A stretch of 64,000 nt of DNA from Candidatus Nanosynbacter sp. TM7-087 (GTDB lineage Bacteria > Patescibacteriota > Saccharimonadia > Saccharimonadales > Saccharimonadaceae), in the NCBI RefSeq assembly GCF_022828365.1, contig NZ_JAJQJU010000002.1, positions 48,000 through 111,999 of the forward strand. The letters run 5' to 3'. A program made the position numbers and the translations under genes. Positions 23,361 through 32,333 of this stretch are shown one piece after another (the stretch's first letter is position 1; each line of letters begins with the position of its first letter). The notes under the pieces were generated by a model. It was not told where the DNA came from. It saw nothing but the letters and a program-made list of their open reading frames with translations, and did no database searches.

Positions 23361-24611
23361 ATGCGAATTTATTTTTCAGGAATTGGCGGCGTTGGTATCG
23401 GACCACTGAGTAGAATTGCTTTAGAAGCTGGATATGACGTTTGCGGCTCCGACAGATCACCAAGTCTAATCACAAACGAATTAGAGTCAGCTGGAATACC
23501 TATTTCTTTAGATCAATCTGGCGCATTTTTACAATCAGAACACGAAAAGTCACCATTTGACTGGTTTATTTACACCGCTGCTTTACCGGAAAATCACCCA
23601 GAATTAGTCTTGGCGCGAAAATTAGGCATAAAAACCAGCAAGCGTGATGAGCTTTTGGCGCAGATTATTGCTGATAAAAATCTCAACCTCATTGCAATCG
23701 CTGGTACGCACGGAAAAACCACAACAACAAGTATGCTAGTCTGGACAATGGAGCAATTGCAAATTCCTGTTAGTTATTCTGTGGGTTCGACTTTAAGCTT
23801 TGGACCAAGCGGAACATTTGATAAAAATAGCCAATTTTTCGTATACGAATGTGACGAATTTGACCGCAACTTTTTGCATTTTTCTCCAGAAATTAGCCTT
23901 ATCACATCTGTTGATTACGACCATCCAGACACATATCCAACAAAAGAATCTTACTTAGACGCCTTCCGTGAATTCGGTGAAAAATCTAAAAAAGTTATCG
24001 CGTGGCAAGAAAATTCCGCCATATTTGATGAGAAAAATCTAACAATCTTGCACGATTCCAACAAAAACATCACTCTGCCCGGCGAGCACAACCGAAAGAA
24101 CGCTACTTTGGTGATCGAAGCTTTGAAGCATATGGGAGTGGACGCGGAGGAGTTAGAAATATACCAAGCAACAAACTCCTTCCCTGGCTCAGGACGACGT
24201 TTTGAAAAGCTCGCCGAAAATCTATATTCTGACTATGGACATCACCCAGTTGAAATTCAAGCGACATTACAGATGGCTAAGGAGTTGTCAAACGATGTAA
24301 TCCTGGTTTATCAGCCACACCAAAATGTTCGCCAGCACGAGATAATTGATCAATACACTGATGATATTTTCCGTGATGCCAATGAAATTTACTGGCTGCC
24401 GACTTACTTAACTAGGGAAAATCCAGATTTGCCAACCTTGACGCCGCAACAACTTGCTAAAAATATTGACAAAGAAAAAGTTCATTTTGCCGAATTAGAT
24501 GGCAGTTTATGGCAAGAAATAACCGCGGCAAGGAACTCTGGCAAGCTCGTCCTGTGCATGGGCGCTGGCACAATCGACGGATGGATTCGCGAGCAATTAG
24601 CTAAAAATTAG
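23361..24611 (+). CDS. murC: UDP-N-acetylmuramate-alanine ligase MurC
   Basis: About 416 residues from MRIYFSGIGGVGIGPLSRIA. The N-terminal Rossmann glycine loop binds the UDP-sugar. The ATP site is IAGTHGKTTTTSMLVW, followed by the family's ECDEFDRNF, VDYDHPDTY, GEHNRKNA and a C-terminal domain with SDYGHHPVEIQATL and YQPHQNVR. MurC adds L-Ala to UDP-MurNAc in peptidoglycan synthesis; Mpl is less likely given the length and motifs. An upstream in-frame start is rejected because the extended -10 box ends 6 nt before this ATG. It converges with the mazG gene (4-nt overlap). Confidence 0.92.
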   Translation: MRIYFSGIGGVGIGPLSRIALEAGYDVCGSDRSPSLITNELESAGIPISLDQSGAFLQSEHEKSPFDWFIYTAALPENHPELVLARKLGIKTSKRDELLAQIIADKNLNLIAIAGTHGKTTTTSMLVWTMEQLQIPVSYSVGSTLSFGPSGTFDKNSQFFVYECDEFDRNFLHFSPEISLITSVDYDHPDTYPTKESYLDAFREFGEKSKKVIAWQENSAIFDEKNLTILHDSNKNITLPGEHNRKNATLVIEALKHMGVDAEELEIYQATNSFPGSGRRFEKLAENLYSDYGHHPVEIQATLQMAKELSNDVILVYQPHQNVRQHEIIDQYTDDIFRDANEIYWLPTYLTRENPDLPTLTPQQLAKNIDKEKVHFAELDGSLWQEITAARNSGKLVLCMGAGTIDGWIREQLAKN

Positions 24612-24955
24612 CGATCATCTCCGCTGCCATGAATCTTTCCCCGACTCTGGCGACTGAGCAGTTTATCATTATTTCTGCGAGCCACTTCCTCTAAACTACA
24701 ACCGAGCAAATGCGCTATAGAATTGACATACCAAAGCACGTCACCGAGCTCTTTTATTATTGCGTCGCGGTCATTCTCCGAAATCTCGCCATTTTTATCA
24801 CGTAAAATTTTCTTAAACTTCTCCATAACTTCGCCAGATTCGCCACTTAATCCCAATATCTGTGCCGTCAATCTCGCGTCAACATCGCCATATTTATGAG
24901 AATCTTTATCTGTTAAGGTAGAAATTGCTTTAGTTGAATAATCGTTAAATTGCAT
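24608..24955 (-). CDS. MazG-like nucleotide pyrophosphohydrolase
   Basis: 115 residues. Metal ligands are in LSGESGEVMEKFKKILRDK (ExxE) and IIKELGDVLWYVNSIAHLLG (ExxD). The family hydrolyses nucleoside triphosphates to monophosphates. It has an AAAGGA ribosome site 5 nt before the ATG and lies 17 nt downstream of trmB, so it is probably cotranscribed. It is not closely similar to the MazG-like gene inside lepA. Confidence 0.87.
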   Translation of the reverse strand: MQFNDYSTKAISTLTDKDSHKYGDVDARLTAQILGLSGESGEVMEKFKKILRDKNGEISENDRDAIIKELGDVLWYVNSIAHLLGCSLEEVARRNNDKLLSRQSRGKIHGSGDDR

Positions 24956-24972
24956 AATATTCCTTTCATTTA

Positions 24973-25614
24973 TTAGCGGGTAGTTCTTACGAAATTAATA
25001 GTTTTTCCTTCGCCAATCCACCTTTGCTCGTAAGTCGTCATTATTTTATATTCGTCATTTAGCGCGGATTCATGAAGATCAAAACTCAACTCTTTAATTT
25101 GCCATTTTTCTGCCACCAATTGCTCCAAGCTCCAGCAGAAAAAAATGTGATCGTCGTGTTTGATTAATAAAGACCCGTCCGATTTTAGCAATGAAGAATA
25201 CTTCTTCAAAAAATTAGGATGAGTCAAGCGGCGCCCAGCGCTATGCTTCCTCGGAAACGGATCAGGAAATGTTACCCAAATTTGCTCCAAAGAATTCTGC
25301 TCCACTAATTGGTCTATTTGGTCAGCCCGCGCCCGAACAAAAAACACATTCTCCAGCCCTTTTTCTTCAGCAATTTTCGCGCCCTTCTGTAATCGATCGC
25401 CTTTAACGTCAATTGCTAAAAATGTTTTTTCAGGATGGCGCAATGCAAGCTCCACGCTGAATAGTCCAGTTCCGGCACCGATTTCCAAACAATCGATTTC
25501 CCGCTTTGCCCACTCGTCAAATTCAAAACACAGAGGTGAATTGTGAAATAAAGCAAACTTATACTTCTTACGTTTTCTAGTGATAATAAATTGATTCGGA
25601 TCGACAAAACTCAT
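24973..25614 (-). CDS. trmB: tRNA (guanine-N7)-methyltransferase TrmB
   Basis: 213 residues. The SAM-binding glycine motif LEIGAGTGLFSVELA is near residue 42, with FLAIDVKGDR after it. The diagnostic WVTFPDPFPRKHSAGRRL holds the TrmB catalytic region. It makes m7G46 in the tRNA variable loop. A TATAAT box lies 7 nt before the ATG. That box overlaps the TATACT box of mscS on the other strand, so the two genes diverge from the same short region. Confidence 0.94.
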   Translation of the reverse strand: MSFVDPNQFIITRKRKKYKFALFHNSPLCFEFDEWAKREIDCLEIGAGTGLFSVELALRHPEKTFLAIDVKGDRLQKGAKIAEEKGLENVFFVRARADQIDQLVEQNSLEQIWVTFPDPFPRKHSAGRRLTHPNFLKKYSSLLKSDGSLLIKHDDHIFFCWSLEQLVAEKWQIKELSFDLHESALNDEYKIMTTYEQRWIGEGKTINFVRTTR

Positions 25615-25621
25615 ATTTTCT

Positions 25622-25629
25622 ATTATACT
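25622..25629. promoter_or_regulatory. Overlapping divergent -10 boxes of trmB and mscS
   Basis: Minus-strand TATAAT (25627-25622) and plus-strand TATACT (25624-25629) share four base pairs. Their start codons are only 25 bp apart. Confidence 0.5.
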
Positions 25630-25638
25630 AAATCAATA

Positions 25639-26541
25639 ATGGATAAGCTTATAAAACAGTTCTTAAATTCTTCTACGTTAGGTCAATGGCTACACGGCAA
25701 CAACCTTGGCTGGCTAATTAGTGAACGCATTATCGACACAGTCAGCATTATTATCGGCTCTGTTTTTGTTTATTTTCTGGGGAAATATTTATTATCTTGG
25801 ACTATCCATTATTCTATACGCTCCACCGCTAAACATCGTTCCTGGCACCGTAAAGACATAGAAAAGCGCGAAAAAACTCTCATCCAATTAACCCGAAGTT
25901 TCTGGCAAATCATAATAATTTTCTATGTAGCCGCAATTGTCGCCAATAAACTATTTCTATTTGATTTATCGCCGCTATTCGCTAGTGCTGGCATAATCGG
26001 TGTGGCATTAGGATTTGGCGCTCAATCGCTCGTTAAGGACTTCTTGTCTGGTATTTTCATCATCGCCGAAAATCAATATCGTGTTGGCGATGTTGTTGAC
26101 GTAATGGGAGCCGCTGGAACCGTCGAGAGAGTCGGCACTCGCACTACTGTTATACGAGATTCTGAGGGTAATGTTCATTATGTTCCGAATGGCACGATTC
26201 AGCACGTTATCAATAAAACTATGGGCTATAGTATGTCGCGCTTCAGCATTTATATCGACCCAAGTTCCGACATTTCTGCAGTTACAGACATCATTAACGC
26301 TACTGGTCAAGAATTGGCTAAAGAAAAGGCTTGGCAAAAGAAAATTATCGATCCGCCTAAATTCGTTTCCGTTGGTGATATTACTGGACGAGGAACAGAA
26401 TTGATCATTGCTGGAAAAACTCAGCCATCCGATCAGTGGTCTGTGACTTCCGAGATGCGACATCGATTGCTACAGAACTTTGACCGCGAAGGCGTTCTTT
26501 TGGCAACCCTGCCGACCCCAACCTCAATAACCAGAAGATAA
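25639..26541 (+). CDS. mscS: Small-conductance mechanosensitive channel (MscS family)
   Basis: About 300 residues. Three membrane spans (about residues 30-50, 85-108 and 110-135) end in a pore helix with SAGIIGVALGFGAQSLVKDF, the conserved glycine/alanine-packed MscS TM3. The beta domain follows with IAENQYRVGDVVDVMG and VPNGTIQHVINKT. It releases solutes on hypo-osmotic shock. I take the ATG of MDKLIKQFLN; the longer in-frame start would overlap the -10 box. Confidence 0.92.
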   Translation: MDKLIKQFLNSSTLGQWLHGNNLGWLISERIIDTVSIIIGSVFVYFLGKYLLSWTIHYSIRSTAKHRSWHRKDIEKREKTLIQLTRSFWQIIIIFYVAAIVANKLFLFDLSPLFASAGIIGVALGFGAQSLVKDFLSGIFIIAENQYRVGDVVDVMGAAGTVERVGTRTTVIRDSEGNVHYVPNGTIQHVINKTMGYSMSRFSIYIDPSSDISAVTDIINATGQELAKEKAWQKKIIDPPKFVSVGDITGRGTELIIAGKTQPSDQWSVTSEMRHRLLQNFDREGVLLATLPTPTSITRR

Positions 26542-26544
26542 AGA

Positions 26545-26889
26545 TTAATTATTAGACAAACCTAACTCTTTATCGCTCAACACATCATTAGAAAACGCTT
26601 TGATTTTATTAACGCTCTCTACTTCTTTATCATAAATTCCCAAAAATTCCTTCAATGTATCCTTGCTTACTGTACCTTGCGCGTCAAATTCGTGACTTTT
26701 TTCATCCGCATCCTTGCTAATTTGATTGCGGCGAGAAGCGTATTCTGGGCGACTCAAGTCTAATCGATAAGCGTCAGTCTTGTAATACATAAACATCGCA
26801 ATCGATACCAACACAACCGAGACCGCAATAGTCAGCCCAATAAATGTAGCGAATTTATAACTACGAAATAATTCCTTAGCTCTATTCAT
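26545..26889 (-). CDS. Hypothetical membrane-anchored protein
   Basis: 114 residues with one membrane span (about 16-38, TFIGLTIAVSVVLVSIAMFM) and a charged, helical exterior part. I do not recognise it. It overlaps the upstream secreted-protein gene by 8 nt, so the two are translated together and may function as a pair at the membrane. It converges with mscS with a 3-nt gap. Confidence 0.65.
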   Translation of the reverse strand: MNRAKELFRSYKFATFIGLTIAVSVVLVSIAMFMYYKTDAYRLDLSRPEYASRRNQISKDADEKSHEFDAQGTVSKDTLKEFLGIYDKEVESVNKIKAFSNDVLSDKELGLSNN

Positions 26890-27424
26890 TAGAACCTCCA
26901 GACAGCGAATTTTTAATAACTTGCACTTCTTCTTTATATCTCACCAATAATTCATCCAAGACCTTCACGTCCTCAGAAAGTTTATTACGAGCCTCGCGAG
27001 CGACGGTCAATTTTTGATAATAGTCTGCCACATTATTAGAGCAATTTGCGCGCTGAAGATCAGTCATCGCAGTATCGTAATCGTTGTAATTGCTATTAAA
27101 CTTAAGTCTCGTCAACTCGAATTCATTAGTAATATTCACTAACTTTGAGCTGTCCAGCTTATTGATTGCCAATCGACCGTTCAGCCTGGCCATAAGTTTG
27201 GTAGAAATAGAATTATATCTCTGTCCAACGTTAACTCTAGTTAGAGCGTCATTGGTATGGATATTTTTAATAGCAACTCTTACGGAACTACAGTTTCGAT
27301 CAAGCGTTTTTATAATCTCAGAATCAGCCGTAGCATCGACGGACTGAGCCTCAACTGCCCGTGGCGTCACTAACAAACTAGAAGTAATCAAAAAAGACGC
27401 GAGATAGAAAGTAACTTTTTTCAT
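26882..27424 (-). CDS. Hypothetical exported protein
   Basis: About 180 residues with a clear signal peptide (MKKVTFYLASFLITSSLLVT, cleavage likely after AVEA). The mature part is helical, with two cysteines (LDRNCSSVRVA and QRANCSNNVAD) likely disulfide-bonded, and a coiled-coil end. Function unknown. A GATAAT box lies 7 nt before the ATG; a GTG directly upstream is also possible. It is paired with the membrane-anchored protein gene that follows. Confidence 0.68.
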   Translation of the reverse strand: MKKVTFYLASFLITSSLLVTPRAVEAQSVDATADSEIIKTLDRNCSSVRVAIKNIHTNDALTRVNVGQRYNSISTKLMARLNGRLAINKLDSSKLVNITNEFELTRLKFNSNYNDYDTAMTDLQRANCSNNVADYYQKLTVAREARNKLSEDVKVLDELLVRYKEEVQVIKNSLSGGSNE

Positions 27425-27464
27425 CACTTATATTATCTCACGTCTTCTTGAATAGAGTCAAATA

Positions 27465-27734
27465 TTACTTGAAACGTTTTTCGACGTTACCCTTAACGTC
27501 TTTTGCGGTTTCTGCTACAGCATCTCCAACTTTCTGAGAGCCAGCTTTTAACGAACTTAAGCTGTCTTTTGCTGCGGCAGTCGCTTTGCAAGCCACCTTT
27601 TCAGTGTCGGCTTTCATTTTTACAGCTTTATCCTTCAAGTCTTTCCTTGTTTCCTTACCGCTCTTTGGTGCAGTTAAAATTCCAGCTGTAAAACCTGCTG
27701 CTACCGCTCCGATAATTGCTAAAACTTTTTTCAT
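27465..27734 (-). CDS. YtxH-like membrane-anchored stress protein
   Basis: 89 residues. The N-terminal glycine-rich span (VLAIIGAVAAGFTAGILTAP) followed directly by KSGKETRKDLKDK is the YtxH pattern, then an amphipathic helix rich in Lys, Ala and Asp. YtxH-type proteins are linked to general stress but have no defined activity. It lies 18 nt after the 73-residue span protein, probably one transcript. Confidence 0.78.
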   Translation of the reverse strand: MKKVLAIIGAVAAGFTAGILTAPKSGKETRKDLKDKAVKMKADTEKVACKATAAAKDSLSSLKAGSQKVGDAVAETAKDVKGNVEKRFK

Positions 27735-27752
27735 ATATTTACTCCTTTTTAA

Positions 27753-27974
27753 TTATTTTTTACGAAATAAACCTGATATTTCACTAAAAACTTTTGTTGG
27801 CGACAACCACTCAGTCGCACTAGCTACGTTAGTTGTAATTTTGCTAACGCTTTTCATGACCGTATTAAGTCTTACCAACAAGGCGATGACCACCGCCAGT
27901 AGCGTTACGATAATAACCGACAACAATCCTACGATAATTGATAATAAAACGATGGCTGTTTGGATATCTTCCAC
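27753..27974 (-). CDS. Small single-span protein (DUF948-like)
   Basis: 73 residues. One long hydrophobic segment (about residues 6-34, IVLLSIIVGLLSVIIVTLLA) is followed by an amphipathic helix and SGLFRKK. Proteins of this shape are often found next to YtxH-type proteins, as here. No enzymatic motif. Confidence 0.65.
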   Translation of the reverse strand: MEDIQTAIVLLSIIVGLLSVIIVTLLAVVIALLVRLNTVMKSVSKITTNVASATEWLSPTKVFSEISGLFRKK

Positions 27975-28130
27975 GCTTTACCTTTCTGCAAAAGTTTATA
28001 TTTGTTATGTTTATTTTAGCATGCTTGTTAAATTGTTTGTATTAGATAATCTAACTATTTCACTATAGCATAAGCTTATTAAATTGTCAATAGAGATGTA
28101 CGCTAATTGTTAGTAATATGATAAACTGGT

Positions 28131-28670
28131 ATGGTTATGCGAGATTTTTTCAAACGATACATACCAGAATTTGTTTACGGCGCCGTCGACGGAACAGTAA
28201 CAACATTTGCAGTCGTGGCGGCTTCAGCCGGTGCTGGAATATCCAGTTCAGTAATTCTTATATTAGGAATTGCTAATTTAATAGCCGACGGATTCTCAAT
28301 GGGATCTAGCGCATATTTAGCAGCCAGCGCTGAACACGAAGAATCCGTTCGCGACAGCCAAAAACGCTCATCCCCAAAGATCATAGGCGTAGTAACATTC
28401 TTAGCTTTCGTGGTGGTCGGTAGCGTACCAGTATTGCCATATTTGATTGACGTAATTGCAAACTTAAAGGCGCCAAACGCGGTATTATTCTATGTTAGCT
28501 CGGCGCTAACTGCGGCAACGTTCTTAGCAATCGGCTTCATCAAAGGCAAAGTCAGCAAACAATCACCCTGGCAGTCTGCAGGCATCACGTTACTCCTTGG
28601 GGCAATTGCAGCAGGGCTAGCCTACTTCGCGGGCGACATTTTGGCAGCGTGGCTTGGTATTAGGATTTAG
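28131..28670 (+). CDS. VIT1/CCC1-family membrane protein
   Basis: 179 residues with five spans. The start YIPEFVYGAVDGTVTTFAVV and the following NLIADGFSMGSSAYLAASAE match the VIT family of iron/manganese transporters, where the Asp and Met of this region line the path. The cytoplasmic metal-binding loop is short. Likely a metal exporter; the ion is not shown. A TATGAT box lies 8 nt before the ATG. Its 3' end overlaps the convergent amidohydrolase gene by 54 nt. Confidence 0.85.
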   Translation: MVMRDFFKRYIPEFVYGAVDGTVTTFAVVAASAGAGISSSVILILGIANLIADGFSMGSSAYLAASAEHEESVRDSQKRSSPKIIGVVTFLAFVVVGSVPVLPYLIDVIANLKAPNAVLFYVSSALTAATFLAIGFIKGKVSKQSPWQSAGITLLLGAIAAGLAYFAGDILAAWLGIRI

Positions 28671-29444
28671 ATTTTCTGCAATAAAATTTATTATTTTATC
28701 TATATTGCACACAGCATTTTCGCTTACCACACCACCATTCAAATAGATGCGCCTATTGATTTCCAACATCACCGACTGTATCTTTGGATTTTCATCGTGA
28801 TAAAATTCCATCGGAACTAGCGCCCCAGAATACGGATAATTTAACTCACAGCTATATCCCATTTTTTCAATATATGTCTTTAATTTTGATGCGTTGTCTT
28901 TATCGAACCATTTTTCATCATAGCCGAGGCAAATATCAGGTAAATTCTCCGTCCAGCCAAACAATCTTCGCACTAATTCATCGCTATAACTATGAATATC
29001 AATAATCACACACGATCCATATCGATCAACAATTTCCCTACTCAATACGTTTAGCTGTTTGTGATGTAAGTCGTATGATTTGCCCAAAATTTCCTCCCGG
29101 CGGGATAGTCCTATTTTGCGATATTGCGTACCGTCAGATAAATGCGTATAAGTCGCCCCCATACCCAGCTTAGCCATCGACTCAGCTTCGTCATCACGAA
29201 ACCTCTCGACGTCACAATATAGCCGCGAATATTTAGCTATAATTTTATGGCTATCTATATTTTTAACAAGCTCATCAACTTTATAATCAGCAATGAAACG
29301 CAATTCCCTCTCGATAGTCTCTTTATCTACCGTAACATCGCGCCAAAAATCTGGCGGCAAGCACAACGAGGCGTGAGGAATGTGAAGAATAATATTATCC
29401 ATCACCCTACGAGCATCTCCCGTGAACTCAATGCTAAATCTCAC
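28617..29444 (-). CDS. N-formylglutamate amidohydrolase-family protein
   Basis: 275 residues from a GTG that overlaps the aspS stop (GTGA); an ATG at 29402 (MDNIILHIPHASL) is a credible alternative because the family usually starts there. Family motifs are ILHIPHASLCLP, the CVIIDIHSYSDE zinc-site region, and ALVPMEFYH. The family releases formate from N-formylglutamate, often last in histidine degradation. No histidine genes are seen here, so the true substrate may be another N-acyl amino acid. It is cotranscribed with aspS. Confidence 0.82.
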   Translation of the reverse strand: MRFSIEFTGDARRVMDNIILHIPHASLCLPPDFWRDVTVDKETIERELRFIADYKVDELVKNIDSHKIIAKYSRLYCDVERFRDDEAESMAKLGMGATYTHLSDGTQYRKIGLSRREEILGKSYDLHHKQLNVLSREIVDRYGSCVIIDIHSYSDELVRRLFGWTENLPDICLGYDEKWFDKDNASKLKTYIEKMGYSCELNYPYSGALVPMEFYHDENPKIQSVMLEINRRIYLNGGVVSENAVCNIDKIINFIAENLNPNTKPRCQNVAREVG

Positions 29445-31219
29445 AAACCCAATTCGCGTAGCTGAGCGGGATCGACAACCGATGGTGAATTCATCATCAC
29501 ATCCACGCCAGAGCCATTCTTTGGAAACGCCAGAGTCTCGCGGACGTTTTGCTCATCGGTCAATTCCATCAAAATACGATCAACACCAAAAGCACATCCT
29601 GCGTGAGGCGGAGCGCCGTATTTGAAAGCGCCTAACATAGCACCAAACTTTTCTTCAACATAAGACTCACTGAAGCCCAGCAACCCAAACACTTTATAAA
29701 GCACTGCTGGGTTGTGATTGCGCACGCCGCCAGAGCAAATTTCGTAGCCGTTCATCACCATATCAAACTGATCAGCGACAATGGATAATTTTTCGGCATC
29801 AGTTTCAGCAGACTCCAGAGCTTGCAAACCACCCTTTGGCATACTGAACGGATTATGACCAAAGTCAAGTTTTTTACTTCGGTCATCCCACTCGTAAAAC
29901 GGAAAATCAATAATCCAAGCAAACGCCACGACCGATGGATCCTTAAGATTAAAGTGCGAGGCAAATTCATTACGCAAGCGCCCCAATACCGCGTTAACAA
30001 CCGAGCGAGAATCAGCACCAAAGAACACTGCATCGCCATCAACCGCACCAGTTTTTTGCTGGATATCAGCTAATTCCTTCTCACTCAAGAATTTCGCAAT
30101 TGGAGATTTTGCTTCACCGTCTTGATATGTGATGTACGCCAAACCGCCAGCGCCTTCGCTTTTAGCGATATTAGTGAAATTGTCAATTTGCTTGCGGCTC
30201 AAACTTACGCCATTTTTTACACAAATAGCCTTAACGCATTCAGCATTTTTAAATACACCAAACTCAGTCTCCGAGAACACGTCCGCCAGTTCTATCAATT
30301 CCATACCAAATCGCAAATCCGGCTTATCAGAACCGTAAGTTTCCATGGCGTCGCGATACGAAATTCGCGGAATTGGACTACCATCACCAACCGCCAAATC
30401 GCTCAAATCCAACAATTTTTTACCAGCAAAATCAGTCGCAAGCTGCTTCATTAAAGGTTCGACCTCAGCACGAACTTCTTCGCCATTTTCAGCAAAACTC
30501 ATCTCTAAATCAAGCTGATAAAACTCGCCATATAAGCGATCTGCTCGTGGATCTTCATCACGGAAACAAGCCGCCAACTGATAATAACGCGACACACCAC
30601 CAACCATCAGCAGCTGCTTAAACTGCTGTGGGGCTTGTGGCAAAGCGTAAAACTTCCCTTCCTGCAAACGACTCGGAATCAGAAAATCACGCGCACCCTC
30701 AGGACTTGAGTTAGCCAAAATTGGCGTTTGAATTTCAATAAAATCTCGATCGTCCATATATTTATGGATTCGACGATACATTTCGGCGCGCTTTTTAAGC
30801 ATATTTTGCATTTTTGGACGACGCAAATCAAGATAACGATACTTGAATCTTAGTTCTTCGCCAGCTTGATTATCCTCGGCAAATGGCTGAATTGGCAAAG
30901 TTTCGGCTCGGTTCAAAATCTCCAAATTGTCCACAACAATTTCCACATCACCACTGGCAATATTCGGATTTTTCAGACCTTCGCCACGCTCCGCAACCAC
31001 GCCACAAGCACGAACCACAAACTCATCTCGTAAGCTTTCCGCCAAAGAAAAAGCATCTTTTCTATCAGGATTAATAACCAACTGAACCAGACCTGTATGG
31101 TCGCGCAAATCAATAAAAATCAATCCGCCATGATCACGCCTGGAATGAACCCAGCCCGCAACTGTAATATTCTCACCAACTTTTTTAGAAGTTTCTGCCG
31201 CCAAAATTCTATTTTTCAT
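29441..31219 (-). CDS. aspS: Aspartyl-tRNA synthetase
   Basis: 592 residues, normal for the bacterial type. An N-terminal OB-fold anticodon domain (VAGWVHSRRDHGGLIFIDLR) is followed by class II motif 2 (YYQLAACFRDEDPRADR) and motif 3 (GCAFGVDRILMELT), with the bacterial GAD insert between. It charges tRNA-Asp (and possibly tRNA-Asn if non-discriminating). A TATAAT box lies 7 nt before the ATG, a near-leaderless start. Confidence 0.97.
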   Translation of the reverse strand: MKNRILAAETSKKVGENITVAGWVHSRRDHGGLIFIDLRDHTGLVQLVINPDRKDAFSLAESLRDEFVVRACGVVAERGEGLKNPNIASGDVEIVVDNLEILNRAETLPIQPFAEDNQAGEELRFKYRYLDLRRPKMQNMLKKRAEMYRRIHKYMDDRDFIEIQTPILANSSPEGARDFLIPSRLQEGKFYALPQAPQQFKQLLMVGGVSRYYQLAACFRDEDPRADRLYGEFYQLDLEMSFAENGEEVRAEVEPLMKQLATDFAGKKLLDLSDLAVGDGSPIPRISYRDAMETYGSDKPDLRFGMELIELADVFSETEFGVFKNAECVKAICVKNGVSLSRKQIDNFTNIAKSEGAGGLAYITYQDGEAKSPIAKFLSEKELADIQQKTGAVDGDAVFFGADSRSVVNAVLGRLRNEFASHFNLKDPSVVAFAWIIDFPFYEWDDRSKKLDFGHNPFSMPKGGLQALESAETDAEKLSIVADQFDMVMNGYEICSGGVRNHNPAVLYKVFGLLGFSESYVEEKFGAMLGAFKYGAPPHAGCAFGVDRILMELTDEQNVRETLAFPKNGSGVDVMMNSPSVVDPAQLRELGL

Positions 31220-31226
31220 ATCTGTT

Positions 31227-31232
31227 ATTATA
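31227..31232 (-). promoter_or_regulatory. -10 box of aspS
   Basis: TATAAT on the minus strand, 7 nt before the ATG. Confidence 0.5.
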
Positions 31233-31257
31233 GCATAATCTGGTCAAATTCCCAGAA

Positions 31258-32280
31258 TTAAACGTCACGGCGAGTTTTTGTGGGCAAATTATTTTTCTGC
31301 GGATTAGCCGTGGCAGCCTTACGAATATCTCCATAAACATCATATTCGTCAATGATTTTCTGACCTAATAGCGCTTCAATTACGTCTTCTAAGCTCAGTA
31401 GGCCAACTGTTTCTCGAAACTCATTTACAACAATAAACAAGTGATGCTGCGTTTTCAAAAATGCAGCCAAGGCGTGCTGTAGAGTTTGATTTTCGCGAAT
31501 ATAATAGACATCTTTACTCATGACTGTTTCCGCACGGTGAGATTTTGCTTTGCGATCAATCGTTAACAAATCTTGAATCCTCAACATTCCAACAACATGG
31601 TCAATGTCGCCATCAATGACAGGAAATCTGCTATAACCTTTTTTATGAAGATCATCAAGCACTAGCGGCCCGAGAAGTTCGTTCATAGGTACCGATTCAA
31701 TCATGCTTCGCGGCGTCATAATTTCCTCGACCTTCATATCGTTGAACTTCAGTCCGTTAGTAATAAGCTTTTTCTCAGAAGATGAAATCGCCCCGCTAGA
31801 TTGAGCAACCATTTCCAGCAATTCTTCTTTCGATTCAACCACCCGACTATCACCAACCACTGGCGACACCGAACGGATTAGCGACAAAATTACTTGATGT
31901 CGCTCAATTGTCGTTAAAATTAGCGGTTCGTATTTCTCGTAAAGTTGCTGTGAATATTTCTGCCACAAGCCAATTCGCGCGACGGCTCCGATTTCTAGAG
32001 CTATTATAATTGACAAAAAGAGTCCAGCCGCCCAATTGAACAAATAAACACTAATAGCACTTAAAATTACCAAACATAAAGAAGCCACGGCGCGCTGCAG
32101 TGAAATAATATCTCGTAAAAATTCTCTTTGCCGCAAAAGAATTTTAGCCTTTTCATCGCCCAAACTACTTCTCCGCCGCAGCTCAAATTGACTATGCGAA
32201 GACGTTTTCGGCTGAACTCCCAGCACTATCAGCAAAACCGCCAAAGTAACCAAATATCCAAAAATTAGCACAATCGTCAT
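31258..32280 (-). CDS. CBS-domain CNNM/HlyC-like protein
   Basis: 340 residues from the ATG of MTIVLIFGYL. Two or three membrane spans (about 5-25 and 62-98) are followed by a CBS pair. The family signature is VEEIMTPRSMIESVPMNE, then KKGYSRFPVIDGDIDHVVG and the second CBS with FIVVNEFRETVGLLSLEDVI. HlyC/CorC/CNNM proteins handle Mg2+ or Co2+. The C-terminal CorC-HlyC domain is missing. A TACAAT box ends 6 nt before the ATG. Divergent from the dsbA-like gene, 53 bp apart. Confidence 0.85.
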   Translation of the reverse strand: MTIVLIFGYLVTLAVLLIVLGVQPKTSSHSQFELRRRSSLGDEKAKILLRQREFLRDIISLQRAVASLCLVILSAISVYLFNWAAGLFLSIIIALEIGAVARIGLWQKYSQQLYEKYEPLILTTIERHQVILSLIRSVSPVVGDSRVVESKEELLEMVAQSSGAISSSEKKLITNGLKFNDMKVEEIMTPRSMIESVPMNELLGPLVLDDLHKKGYSRFPVIDGDIDHVVGMLRIQDLLTIDRKAKSHRAETVMSKDVYYIRENQTLQHALAAFLKTQHHLFIVVNEFRETVGLLSLEDVIEALLGQKIIDEYDVYGDIRKAATANPQKNNLPTKTRRDV

Positions 32281-32286
32281 AGTTTT

Positions 32287-32292
32287 ATTGTA
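32287..32292 (-). promoter_or_regulatory. -10 box (TACAAT) for leaderless CBS-domain gene
   Basis: TACAAT on the minus strand, 6 nt before the ATG at 32280. Confidence 0.5.
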
Positions 32293-32333
32293 CCGCATTC
32301 CGTGCTATACTTACTAGAGTAAATGGAGGTAAA

